A DNA stretch of 64,000 bases from Trichobilharzia regenti (Eukaryota > Platyhelminthes > Trematoda > Strigeidida > Schistosomatidae), in the NCBI GenBank assembly GCA_944472135.2, contig OX235265.1, positions 43,869,459 to 43,933,458 of the forward strand. Direction: 5' to 3'. A program made the position numbers and the translations under genes. The notes beneath the pieces were generated by a model that did not search any database, was not told the origin of the DNA, and was given only the letters and a program-made list of their open reading frames with translations. This document shows positions 55,720-64,000 of the stretch, in pieces; positions within the stretch are counted from its first letter, which is position 1; each line of letters opens with the position of its first letter.

Positions 55720-55893
55720 TGTGTGCGTTGGCGACACAGTGGATAGGACTCTCGCCGACCATGCACATGGTCCGAGTTTCGATCCCCTGCAGACGCACAC
55801 TCGATATCTATGGTCGGTCTGCAAAATTCGGGCTACCTATATCACATGGTGAAAATTCTAAACCAAAAATTCGGTGTGGAATCAAGCTGTAAT

Positions 55894-55895
<2 letters not shown>
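55720..55895 (+). mobile_element. tRNA-SINE family T, full length
   Basis: Head GTGTGCGTTGGCGACACAGT, B-box GAGTTTCGATCCCC, GATATCTATGGTCGGTCTGC, and TTCGGTGTGGAATCAAGCTG. Followed directly by a long (AT)n in place of the usual A/T tail. Confidence 0.85.

Positions 55896-55954
<59 letters not shown>
55894..55954. repeat. (AT)n microsatellite at the SINE tail
   Basis: About 30 TA units, continuous with the end of the SINE. Confidence 0.95.
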
Positions 55955-55955
<1 letters not shown>

Positions 55956-56820
55956 CAGAAAATGAAATAGAGTAACTTTTAAAAATGGCTAACTGTGAAA
56001 CTAGTCAGATTCAAGGAGCACCTAACAAATTAAAATGTCCTCTCTGTCCTTTTGGATTCATGGACAGAGTTGGAAATACTTTAGTCACCTCCTTCAAACA
56101 ATGATCTCATAATACTGCTCTTGTCTATCAATAACACCCGTAGACCAGTACAGTTCAAGTGGTCAGTGACAGATTTCTTGATTTATGCTCCAATCCGAAA
56201 ACAATACTGAGTGCTAGTGGGCTTTAAAAGCTAATAGCAGCTAAGTTACGCATTTCATAACTTTCTTCCCATGTTGTTCTTCACTCCTTTTACAGACAGT
56301 GTAAACAAACTGTAATCCTTATCAAACTGTTGTATGCATAGGTCGCAAAAACCAAAACACCTCAGACGAACTTGTAGGGGACAAAGGATTTTACATGCCT
56401 TAATAAGGAGTCAGCAGCGAAATCTCCGGAGTAAAAAACAAATTAATCATTGTACAGTTAACTTAAATAGCAGTTTTTCTTAACACTTCGCTATGAAAGC
56501 CACTGCTTCTTCAGCAGAATTACTCATAATTTATAACACATATTTCCTTGTTATATTTTGGTGTAACGACTGGAAACAACTTGTTGTAGTCTGAATGCAG
56601 AGAACCGATCTTATACTTCATAGCTGATCAAAACTTCTTTGAGCTACTCACAGTCACAAAATCCTCCAGTGACAGCAAAAAGATTATTATTTGCAAGTAT
56701 AATCTGCAGTACTATTCAATAATAATAACAATAATATATCGAAAGCTCAAAGGGATCACAACAGTGCCATTGGGCAGTTATACAGGTCAAATAGTTTCTC
56801 AAGTACAAAACGAGCACTAT
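55956..56820. other. No recognised feature
   Basis: Slightly less AT-rich; no coding or repeat pattern supported. Confidence 0.5.
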
Positions 56821-56821
56821 A

Positions 56822-57030
56822 CAGCCGGATTATTTATTTTTATTTTATTTTTGAATACAGATTGATTCCACACTGTATTTTTGGTACAAGTATGGAATTT
56901 TCAGCATGTGATATCGGTAGCCTAAATTTTGCTGGCCTACCATTGATATCGGGTATGCGTCGGCAGGAAATCGAACCCCGGACCATGTGCATGGTCAGCG
57001 AGAGTCATAACCGCTGTACCACCGTAGCCA
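56822..57030 (-). mobile_element. tRNA-SINE family T (minus)
   Basis: A/T tail reversed (TTATTTTTATTTTATTTTTG), TGATTCCACACTGTATTTTT, GTATGGAATTTTCAGCATG, GAAATCGAACCCCGGACCAT and GAGTCATAACCGCTGTACC. Confidence 0.85.
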
Positions 57031-58640
57031 AAATCAGCCGTAAGAAGTACCTCAGAATCAAGAAGAATATTTCCAACAGTGTGGGATCAAAACTCTTTCA
57101 GCAACAATCACCCAAAGAAACAATCCTCTTAGCCAACCTGTTGTCGAACTGACCTCCACTCACTCAAACAAAATCATAGTTTTGAAGGGAACAACATTAT
57201 CAGTGTCATCGCACAGCCAGAAAAAGAAACATTAGAATTAGACAAACAAGAACAAGGACAAATAATAAGGATTACGTCAACGGATGATATACAAATCTTA
57301 GGAGAATGATGTGTAGCCAAGGAGAAAAGAGGTAAGTAATTATAGAGTTAGTTGTAACATCCAAATTACTATCAATATCGTAATTAGACTGTTTAGAAAG
57401 AAATTTGCATATAATTATCCCATTACACATGGTGCTCATTGCTTAGTAGTCTCGTGCTGGAGAGAATAAACTGCCTGCAAATCGTTAGTTTTCAGTGTTT
57501 CATTGATTGCTGTCAACCTCTAGTGCAAACAAAGTTTCACCGAGTACTCTCTTCAACTACAAACGATTAAATTCTTCAAGGTCAACAAGGCTTCAGATAG
57601 TAAGAGGAGTAAATATTTTCTAATTCCCCATTATTTTATGTTTCTCTTCACATTCTGTCTATAACTTGTGTCACTTTATTCAGGTGTTTGATAGTGTAAC
57701 TAAAAATATATATAGAATTAGGTAGCAGTGAAGTCGGTACTTCCACTTACTATCCAGTAGAAAAGTTTACATTCGGATAAAGAAACGTTTCAAAAGTCAC
57801 TTTGTACAGTAAAAAGAAGTAGGACTTCCATCTTCCCTTCCTGCTCAGAATGTTCATATTCTTATCTTTTCTCACAGAAATCTTATTCACTGACCCCACA
57901 CATTATAAGTAGAATTCTTCAAAAGTGAATATGCATTCATCTTCGAACTGGTGGGTATTGCAGTCTAGTTGTGTAACGTCTCTGTGGTTAGTTTAAATCA
58001 AATAACTGTTTTTAAATCCTTCATCCTTCAAACAAGACATGTATCTAATTGAAAACAATGTCACATTCTTGTACATATGTCTTTTGAAATATTTTACATC
58101 TTCTAAGGTACCACAATTCTGTGGTTATATAAAACACACTAAAATGAAACGCTGGATTTACATATTTCAAATTGAAAATATGCATAATAATACGAACTAA
58201 TACATCGAAATCTACTTCTTAATATGGCAATCTCAACTATCCCCAAGTTAAGCATCACTCATATTTAACAGCAACCTCAGTAGTCTAGTTGGTTATCAAA
58301 ATAACAGGACGAATGAACACTTTAAGGACAAACTTTTAATGATAACATCATTTGTGAGATTTTAAATTGATTTCAACGGTAGGATTTTTGTAACGATCCG
58401 TCGGACGGACCACTGAACAACAGTGAGCACTCTACAGATGATGTTAATCTAACAATTAAAACTAATCCGAGATCCCCTACGAATCCTTTAAATCGCATAA
58501 CAATCGATAATTCACTGACGACTACTGGATGGATTTCTCAAAGTAGCACTGGAAATTTGTCACCAGTAGGGTTACCACAATATCGAGGGAAGCTGATGCT
58601 CACTGAAAGCTTTAGTGATGGAAGTGCTATATCAATAGTT
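57031..58640. other. No recognised feature
   Basis: 57032-57300 is less AT-rich than the rest and continues a 96-codon plus frame, but I find no domain or family. The remainder is AT-rich. Confidence 0.45.
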
Positions 58641-58644
58641 GACA

Positions 58645-58800
58645 AAGTTAAAATTCACGGGTCATTACATTCTATGCCAAGCGGATGAATAGTCAACTAG
58701 CCTTATCTCTTAACCTGAAGATCCTAAGTTCAATTCCTGATGAGTTCATAGGTTAGCACTGCCGAAAAATCACAAGAAAGGATGAAACAACAACCCAGCA
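58645..58800 (+). mobile_element. Very degenerate hammerhead-SINE middle
   Basis: AAAATTCACGGGTCATTACA, GATGAATAGTCAACTAGCC and CCTAAGTTCAATTCCTGATG (B-box side) in family order. Confidence 0.4.
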
Positions 58801-58844
58801 TCCCCTTTGACAGATGTTGGTTTGTAACAAACATCTTCATGAAA

Positions 58845-59045
58845 AGTTGAAATATTGCTTCCAATTTGGGCTAGCTCCTACAACTATACCACCATGCATA
58901 TCATTCATAGCTGTCTTCATCGTGTTATCTATGACAAAGTTAAAGATAAATGGTGAGGTCGAATAACCATCTCTGAACCCATTGCATTTTGATAGGTACT
59001 GGTATACCTTCACCGTACCTGAATCAGTAAGTTAGAATTTCGAAA
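58845..59045 (-). mobile_element. RT fragment of SR3-type RTE
   Basis: On the minus strand near 58990-58915: NGFRDGYSTSPFIFNFVIDN, matching by pattern the GVRQGCPxSPFLFNFVID motif B of RTE elements, followed by GGIVVGASPNW. About 60 codons, in one readable frame, flanks lost. Confidence 0.6.
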
Positions 59046-59049
59046 AAAA

Positions 59050-59745
59050 AGATTTAGGGTAGAAATGAACGAAACATTCTCTTACTTTTATGTGTGTGCT
59101 TAAGTCTCATATGTGTTTCTGACCAACAAAAGAGATCCTACAATTATTTGTTTTTTTTTTGTTGTTCTGCTTGCCTAAAACTAAATTCTTTAATTTCATT
59201 AATTCTTTCTTCAAAAATAATGATAATGAGAATAATGAAGATTTATTTATAGTCGCTGCACCCTTTCTCCTGTCTTTGTTTTTTCCCCTTCATTGTGTAT
59301 ATAGTTTATCCACTAATTCCAAGTGCAAATAAGACAGTAAGTAGTAGGCGAGGCGAATGAATCAGAGTGAATACAATAGAAATATTTAATGAAGTGGATC
59401 TTACTTCTTTTTCTACTTCTCCGTATTCATTTTCTTCAGATTCATTTAATTTGTGAAGAGAATATTTTCATATATGTATACACATATATATATTAAATTT
59501 TCAATGAATGATATCAAATAATAATTCACTAAAATCTATTTATCTCTCTTATATTTATGGTCTAACTCTTACAATGAATGACTAAATGAATTATATTTAT
59601 GAACAAGATAAAGTCTAAGCTAAATAAAGAACGCATTGAAATGGGTTGAGGGGTGTACTATCGGTTAGGTTGAGAAAATAAGGCTTCAGGTGAACAATAT
59701 AGAAAACAGAAGTGATAAATATGCCTAGATTAGATTTAACGATAA
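59050..59745. other. No recognised feature
   Basis: AT-rich; nothing supported. Confidence 0.5.
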
Positions 59746-59749
59746 AAAA

Positions 59750-59890
59750 ATAACCTCAGTGACTATCAACGGGAGAAACCTTCCATTATCTTACCTCAAC
59801 AGCATCCTTCCAACTACCAGTGGTAGTGTTGAAGACGTCAAAGCTAGTCAGGATCATAACAGTGAGCCAGATCTTCTGTCTGTCTAAGTG
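59750..59890 (+). mobile_element. Short RTE RT C-terminal fragment
   Basis: Plus strand reads VTINGRNLPLSYLNSILP then SGSVEDVKASQDH, a decayed form of the INGRxL...YLGSIVSTTGG..EDVKxRIGKAR motif seen at 52850-52960. Confidence 0.55.
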
Positions 59891-60177
59891 ACAGAGACAG
59901 TGTTAAGCGCGAAACCTATGACTTGCTTTGTTGTTAATGACATAATTTTGGCCCTTTTATTTCGCCCTTATTCTCTCTGATTTGTACTCTATAGTGAACA
60001 ACCTTCTTAAACATACTTAGCTATCTAAATTATTAACAATGGCTTACCTTTTTTTGTACTTTACTCTATGCCTTCTTTTGTGTATCTACTGGTTCCGACT
60101 ATATTATCACTATGAGTATTACAAAATTATCCTGCCAATAACCTTCATGTAATATAAGTTTTGTGATTGTTTTTTTT

Positions 60178-60814
60178 CCATTATGGGTAAATTTTGTTTT
60201 GATAAAGTTTCACAGTGTTATACAGTAATTCATTATAATAGAGGTTTTTGTATTTCCCAATGAATGAAAAAACAAAACGAGATTGTTTTTACTGACGTTT
60301 CGCTATTTAATGCTAATAGCTTTCTTAAATAATACTTTGAGAAAGCTATTAGCATTAAATAGCGAAACGTCAGTAAAAACAATCTCGTTTTGTTTTTTCA
60401 TTCATTGGGAAATACAAAAACCTCTATTATAATGAATATCATATACCCAATGCCCAAATTTTTTCAAACCGTTATACAGTAATGTTTACTGATGACGTTT
60501 CGAGCACAATTTATTGCTCATAATCATATCAAGGTAATCACACGACTTCCTAAATTCATTTATATAGTTCCATTGTTTTTCTCTTGATTTTCACTTGATT
60601 TGATTGGTAATAGTATTTTCCATATTTCTGGTATGAGTGACGAGTCATGAAGTGAAAATCAAGAGAAAAACAATGGAACTATATAAATGAATTTAGGAAG
60701 TCGTGTGATTACCTTGATATGATTATGAGCAATAAATTGTGCTCGAAACGTCATCAGTAAACATTACTGTATAACACTGTGAAACTTTATCAAAACAAAA
60801 TTTACCCATAATGG
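60178..60814. repeat. Large PLE-terminus palindrome (family A), left arm interrupted
   Basis: The right arm 60650-60814 (165 bp) pairs with 60178-60229 plus 60484-60596 on the left, apart from the inserted block. The central loop is 60597-60649. Left and right arms are nearly identical. The right arm ends CAAAACAAAATTTACCCATA, then ATGG. The arms contain GTGCTCGAAACGTCATCAG on the plus strand of the right arm (60740-60758), a hammerhead-type 3' half. Both 3' ends face outward. Confidence 0.9.
60230..60483. mobile_element. Second palindrome (PLE terminus B) inserted with 13-bp duplication
   Basis: Identical 13-mers GTTATACAGTAAT at 60217-60229 and 60471-60483 flank an insert of 241 bp (60230-60470). 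The palindrome arms 60228-60324 and 60341-60437 are 97 bp each around a 16-bp loop, with no mismatch I can see. The plus arm is the 3' end of the PLE at 43.8-45.7 kb (compare 45585-45690) and contains TAGCGAAACGTCAGTAAAAA. The last 33 bases of the insert are outside the arms. Confidence 0.9.
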
Positions 60815-60831
60815 AATTACACTCTACCACA

Positions 60832-61294
60832 GTGCACAAGTTTTATTCTTATATCAATGATTGTTTTTTTTTGTTGGGCAATATTAACTGAAAATCTTGG
60901 TTGTGAATGCCATTATTACCATCTTAAAAGTTTTGTATTATGCAGGATTACTCACACTACCACTACAAACACCGCATTAGACCTGACAATAAAAAACCCT
61001 GAAATGTTATTTTATGATTGTTTAGTGTTGCTCAATCAAATTAACTGATCATCTTGGCTATAAACATTTCATAACTTCTTGTATGATTATAGCTGTTACT
61101 GTTCACCACGCATACACATATCATAGCTTTCACTACCCAATACTGAAATATTATTTATTATTGTTGTTTATTTTCCTTTCTATTGGGTATTTTTTTTGCA
61201 TTTTTTGGTTATTTTTGTTTTTTGTTGTTGGTGGTGTTTTTACATTTATTTTCTGAAATATTCCTTTTAAATATGCGATGAAATTAGGTGGAAT
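60832..61294. other. No recognised feature
   Basis: AT-rich, T-rich tracts near 61180-61230. Confidence 0.5.
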
Positions 61295-61297
61295 ATT

Positions 61298-61365
61298 GTA
61301 AATATGTGCTGAAAATTCCATACTGTACCACTAGTACTGTATCTGGAATAAAGCGAATTATTATT
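61298..61365 (+). mobile_element. 3' end of tRNA-SINE family T
   Basis: GTGCTGAAAATTCCATACTG and GTACTGTATCTGGAATAAAG match the body end of family T. The head is missing. Confidence 0.5.
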
Positions 61366-61371
61366 ACTATA

Positions 61372-61690
61372 CTGAAGACTGGATGATCGGCCTGAAAGGA
61401 TAAGCAACAATGGGCCCTGAGAAGGAGCCAACCAAGAACTTATCGCTTAATGTGGAAGGAAATGGAGACGGACTAGACATATGCTAAGAAAACCGTTGAG
61501 TGACATCACATGCCAAGCTCAACTGAGAAACAACGATGTAGGTGGAGGCGATACTGGGAGGAGGAAATGAAAACTCCCGGACAATTGTGTAGTTATATGA
61601 AAGGGAACTTAGAGAAAAGGTTCAAATGTAGGTATGTTGCTGATGCCCTATGCTTTACTTGGAACTCAAGGGAATAACAATAATACAAGA
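61372..61690 (+). mobile_element. RTE (SR2-type) 3' end
   Basis: ATACTGAAGACTGGATGATC matches 53170-53190, followed by the C-terminal coding region and GCCCTATGCTTTACTTGGAA with an AATAACAATAATA tail at 61675. Truncated 5'. Confidence 0.8.
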
Positions 61691-61855
61691 AGGTCCTAGG
61701 TTCGAACCGCAGTGGGTGCATACTGCCCATGATTCGCAAACTGGGATGAAACAGCTGTCCATTACTCTGGTTTTTAATGGTTCTCTAACCGATATCAATC
61801 CATAATCAAGTGGTAAAAAACAAATCTAATCCTTACAAACCAACTTTAGAAAATA
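61691..61855 (+). mobile_element. Hammerhead-SINE, 5'-truncated
   Basis: GAAGGTCCTAGGTTCGAACC (B box), decayed ribozyme (CATACTGCCCATGATTCGC), GGGATGAAACAGCTGTCCAT, and the 3' end. It begins directly after the RTE tail. Confidence 0.75.
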
Positions 61856-61856
61856 T

Positions 61857-62226
61857 TACTGTATGCTACTCTGATAGTTAGGCAGTCTCAGAATAAATAT
61901 GTTCAGCCCAAACCTATGTGTTAATGGACTTGTCCATCTACTGAATTCTGATGGAATATCAGTAAAAATAGTGGGCATGTGCTCTAGAAGTATTAATGAA
62001 GTGTAGATCCACTCCAAAATTCATTTATTCTGGTATACTCAATAGAATTATACATCCTAGTCATTTCTTCAATATAAATTTACTAAAGGAGTGATGTTTG
62101 TTTTCAAGCAACTTCATTTCTCTAGATTTTACGGTAGAATTGGTACTCACGATATTCACACTGTTGCTTTCAATACTTGTGAGTTGAAATTAGAATTACC
62201 TTACCAAATTATTATTATTAAAAGAT
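61857..62226. other. No recognised feature
   Basis: AT-rich; nothing supported. Confidence 0.5.
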
Positions 62227-62227
62227 T

Positions 62228-63020
62228 TAATTGTGTGAGATATTCCCGTAACATGAATTAAAAGTCAATCTGAACGAAGAATATTCTTTTCAATAAGTTC
62301 TGCCCTCCAGGTTCTTACAATTACAAAATATAATATTTTTCATCGTTATAATAATGGCCAGTTATGCGGCAGATACATTTTTAACGTAGAATTACAAATT
62401 AGTTATGGGTGTCAAAATAAGTGGTATTTGTATGGCAAACGTGCTTGGCTGAAATCGATTACAAAATACTGTAAAATGGGAGACAGTGTTGGTTACTGGT
62501 CATGATAGATTCGTAGAATTTGAGGTAGGAAAATTGACAAATCAGTTCAAGGTTTATAAAGGTGTCAGGTGAGTGAGTGGCTAGTACAAAGTGGTGCAAA
62601 GAGAACATAGAAAGATTGCGATGAGAGGTTCATAATGAAATATCTAATGTGTGAAATGAAACAGGTGGAGGCATATATTAGGAAAAGAGATAATATTACT
62701 TACAATAAGTCAGGATAGTATAAATGGGAAATTAGACAGTATTGAGATAATGTTTGCATGAAGGGTATAAATTATGAAGAAGAATAATGATTATAATAAT
62801 ACGCAAAGAAAAAAACCAAGAGGGTTAAGGGGAAAAAGCACTCTTGGTGAGAAGAAGAATCGTCAATGCAATTTTGGTCACGGTAGGAACAGCGTCTGGA
62901 CACATTCCTTTTGAATACAAAGTTCCGGTTTGGTCTATCTTATTGCAACAGCTTCAGCTATGTGTAGCAGACGTAATCAAACTGTACGAGATAGTGACTT
63001 TGGAATTTGCCATATAACCC
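62228..63020 (-). mobile_element. PLE C-terminus and 3' end (terminus family C)
   Basis: 62228-62540 matches the 3' terminus and UTR seen at 9764-10061, reversed (GTCAATCTGAACGAAGAATA, GCAAACGTGCTTGGCTGAAA). 63010-62870 on the minus strand gives LRLLHIAEAVAIR, then KPELCIQKECVQTLFLP, the PLE C-terminal signature. Between them is UTR. Confidence 0.8.
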
Positions 63021-63027
63021 TAAAAGC

Positions 63028-63105
63028 TATGTTGTAACGACAACAAATATTATGTTCTATAATTGTAAGAACCTGAAGATAAATTACTGAAAAAATTCTT
63101 CGTTC
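63028..63105 (+). repeat. PLE terminus C, inverted copy
   Basis: GTTGTAACGACAACAAATAT, then TGTAAGAACCTGAAGATAAA and ATTCTTCGTTCTGATTTAC: the terminus of 62228-62340 in opposite orientation. The minus PLE is thus bracketed by inverted termini with 3' ends outward. Confidence 0.75.
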
Positions 63106-63995
63106 TGATTTACTTACTGTTCAGTAACCTGGAGGACAAGATCCCGCTGCTGACCAACTCTATGTGTGTTTATCAATTTACCTGCTCGTGTGGAGTTTTG
63201 TCCAAGAGAGTGCAAGAACACTACTCTGCATGGTTATGAAGAGGTAGAAGTGGAGCAATAAGAAGCGAGATCACTGAACGTCTGGTCGATGAGGGTCACC
63301 CTATCTCTATAACCTCCGCCTTTAAAGTCATCAACAAGGCAAAGAGTAATTTACCCAAATCCCTACTTACCCGACTCATTTGTATTGCTGAAGCTTTGGC
63401 TATCGAAACAGAAAGCCAGATCTCTGTGCACAGAAAATGTCCGTTCAACACCCCTCAACTTTCATGGTCTTAATCCCTCTAGCTGTACCAATTTTTCATT
63501 TTTTCATTTTGTCTATTCAATTTGTAGTCTCTTCCCTATTACGTCAATTGTTACTATTACTACTATTCTCACTTTTAACTGTCCCCGGTATTTTTTCACT
63601 TGTTTCACTTGTCATTCAAAATCAATCCTTTTTTACAATGTTAAATTCTATGTTATCGAATTTCACATAATATTACGTAAAGTTTTTATTTTATTCGATT
63701 TGCCTATTAATCCTATAATTATCCACCCCTTTCAAGTTCTATACATCCTATGAATTATTCCAAATATGACACTAATTGTTTAACCACATAACATTAAACT
63801 ATGATCATAATCACAAATATTTTAGTTGCATTTCATACCATTATTATTTTATGCATTCACACCTATGATTCAATTCCTTTACTGGATATAACTTCTTAAA
63901 AACCATATATATATATATATATATACGATTGTACAGCTTGATAATAAATTCGTTGAAAAGAGTCTCTTCGCTGATTCACTTGTTATTATTTTTAA
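63106..63995 (+). mobile_element. PLE GIY-YIG relic, C-terminus and 3' end
   Basis: Plus strand: NSMCVYQFTCSCGVLSKRVQ (63160-63220), RSGAIRSEITERLVDEGHPI (63248-63307), SAFKVINKAKSNLPKS, LICIAEALAIETE, then a pyrimidine-rich UTR and the terminus GAAAAGAGTCTCTTCGCTGA at 63956-63975. The YIG box is missing. A stop near 63239 interrupts the domain. Confidence 0.8.
63905..63926. repeat. (TA)n microsatellite
   Basis: About ten TA units within the PLE 3' UTR. Confidence 0.9.
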
Positions 63996-64000
63996 AAGTC

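Noticed and set aside
63385..63753. 122-codon plus frame as a membrane protein
   Set aside because: Its start overlaps the PLE C-terminus in another frame and the rest is pyrimidine-rich 3' UTR, which reads as hydrophobic residues by composition.

Overview
This window looks like repeat-dense, AT-rich nuclear DNA of a blood fluke (Schistosoma, Trematoda). The assignment rests on repeat content: RTE-clade retrotransposon copies of the SR2 and SR3 types, many Penelope-like elements (PLEs) with a GIY-YIG endonuclease, and tRNA-headed SINE-like repeats carrying hammerhead-ribozyme motifs of the Sm-alpha type. The species is not decided here. I found no convincing exon of a host protein gene, no rRNA and no genuine tRNA gene. 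Every longer open frame is a transposon fragment, a repeat, or a chance frame.

Layout. 1-5 kb: a PLE 3' part (minus), a tRNA-SINE, a 5'-truncated RTE (minus) and hammerhead-SINE pieces. 6-9.5 kb: a second RTE, then a cluster of hammerhead-SINEs. 9.5-12 kb: a PLE-terminus palindrome and a decayed PLE (minus). 13-24.7 kb: RTE and PLE fragments, SINEs with target-site duplications, an SR3-like RTE, and an inverted satellite-like repeat. 27-39 kb: one near-complete hammerhead-SINE on each strand, PLE copies on both strands (one possible partial tandem), and two LTR-like sequences facing each other. 39-46 kb: SINEs, an RTE 3' end, and the best-preserved PLE (plus, about 43.8-45.7 kb). 47-50.3 kb: PLE and SINE fragments and a SINE palindrome. 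51-53.5 kb: the longest RTE copy, with endonuclease C-terminus plus reverse transcriptase, broken by frameshifts. 53.5-64 kb: nested SINE and PLE insertions, a double palindrome at 60.2-60.8 kb, and PLE pieces to the window end.

How the parts relate. RTE copies are 5'-truncated, end in AAT-type 3' repeats, and share a 3' tail with one tRNA-SINE family, so RTE enzymes probably mobilise that SINE. The hammerhead-SINEs and three kinds of PLE terminus repeatedly occur as head-to-head inverted pairs with both 3' ends pointing outward. The RTE and tRNA-SINE copies do not, and the LTR pair points inward. That shared structure is the main observation here: it suggests PLEs and hammerhead-SINEs make snap-back cDNA by a common route. 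The ribozyme motifs themselves are mostly crippled, often by the same change at catalytic-core position C3. All coordinates of repeat edges are by-eye estimates unless a target-site duplication fixes them.
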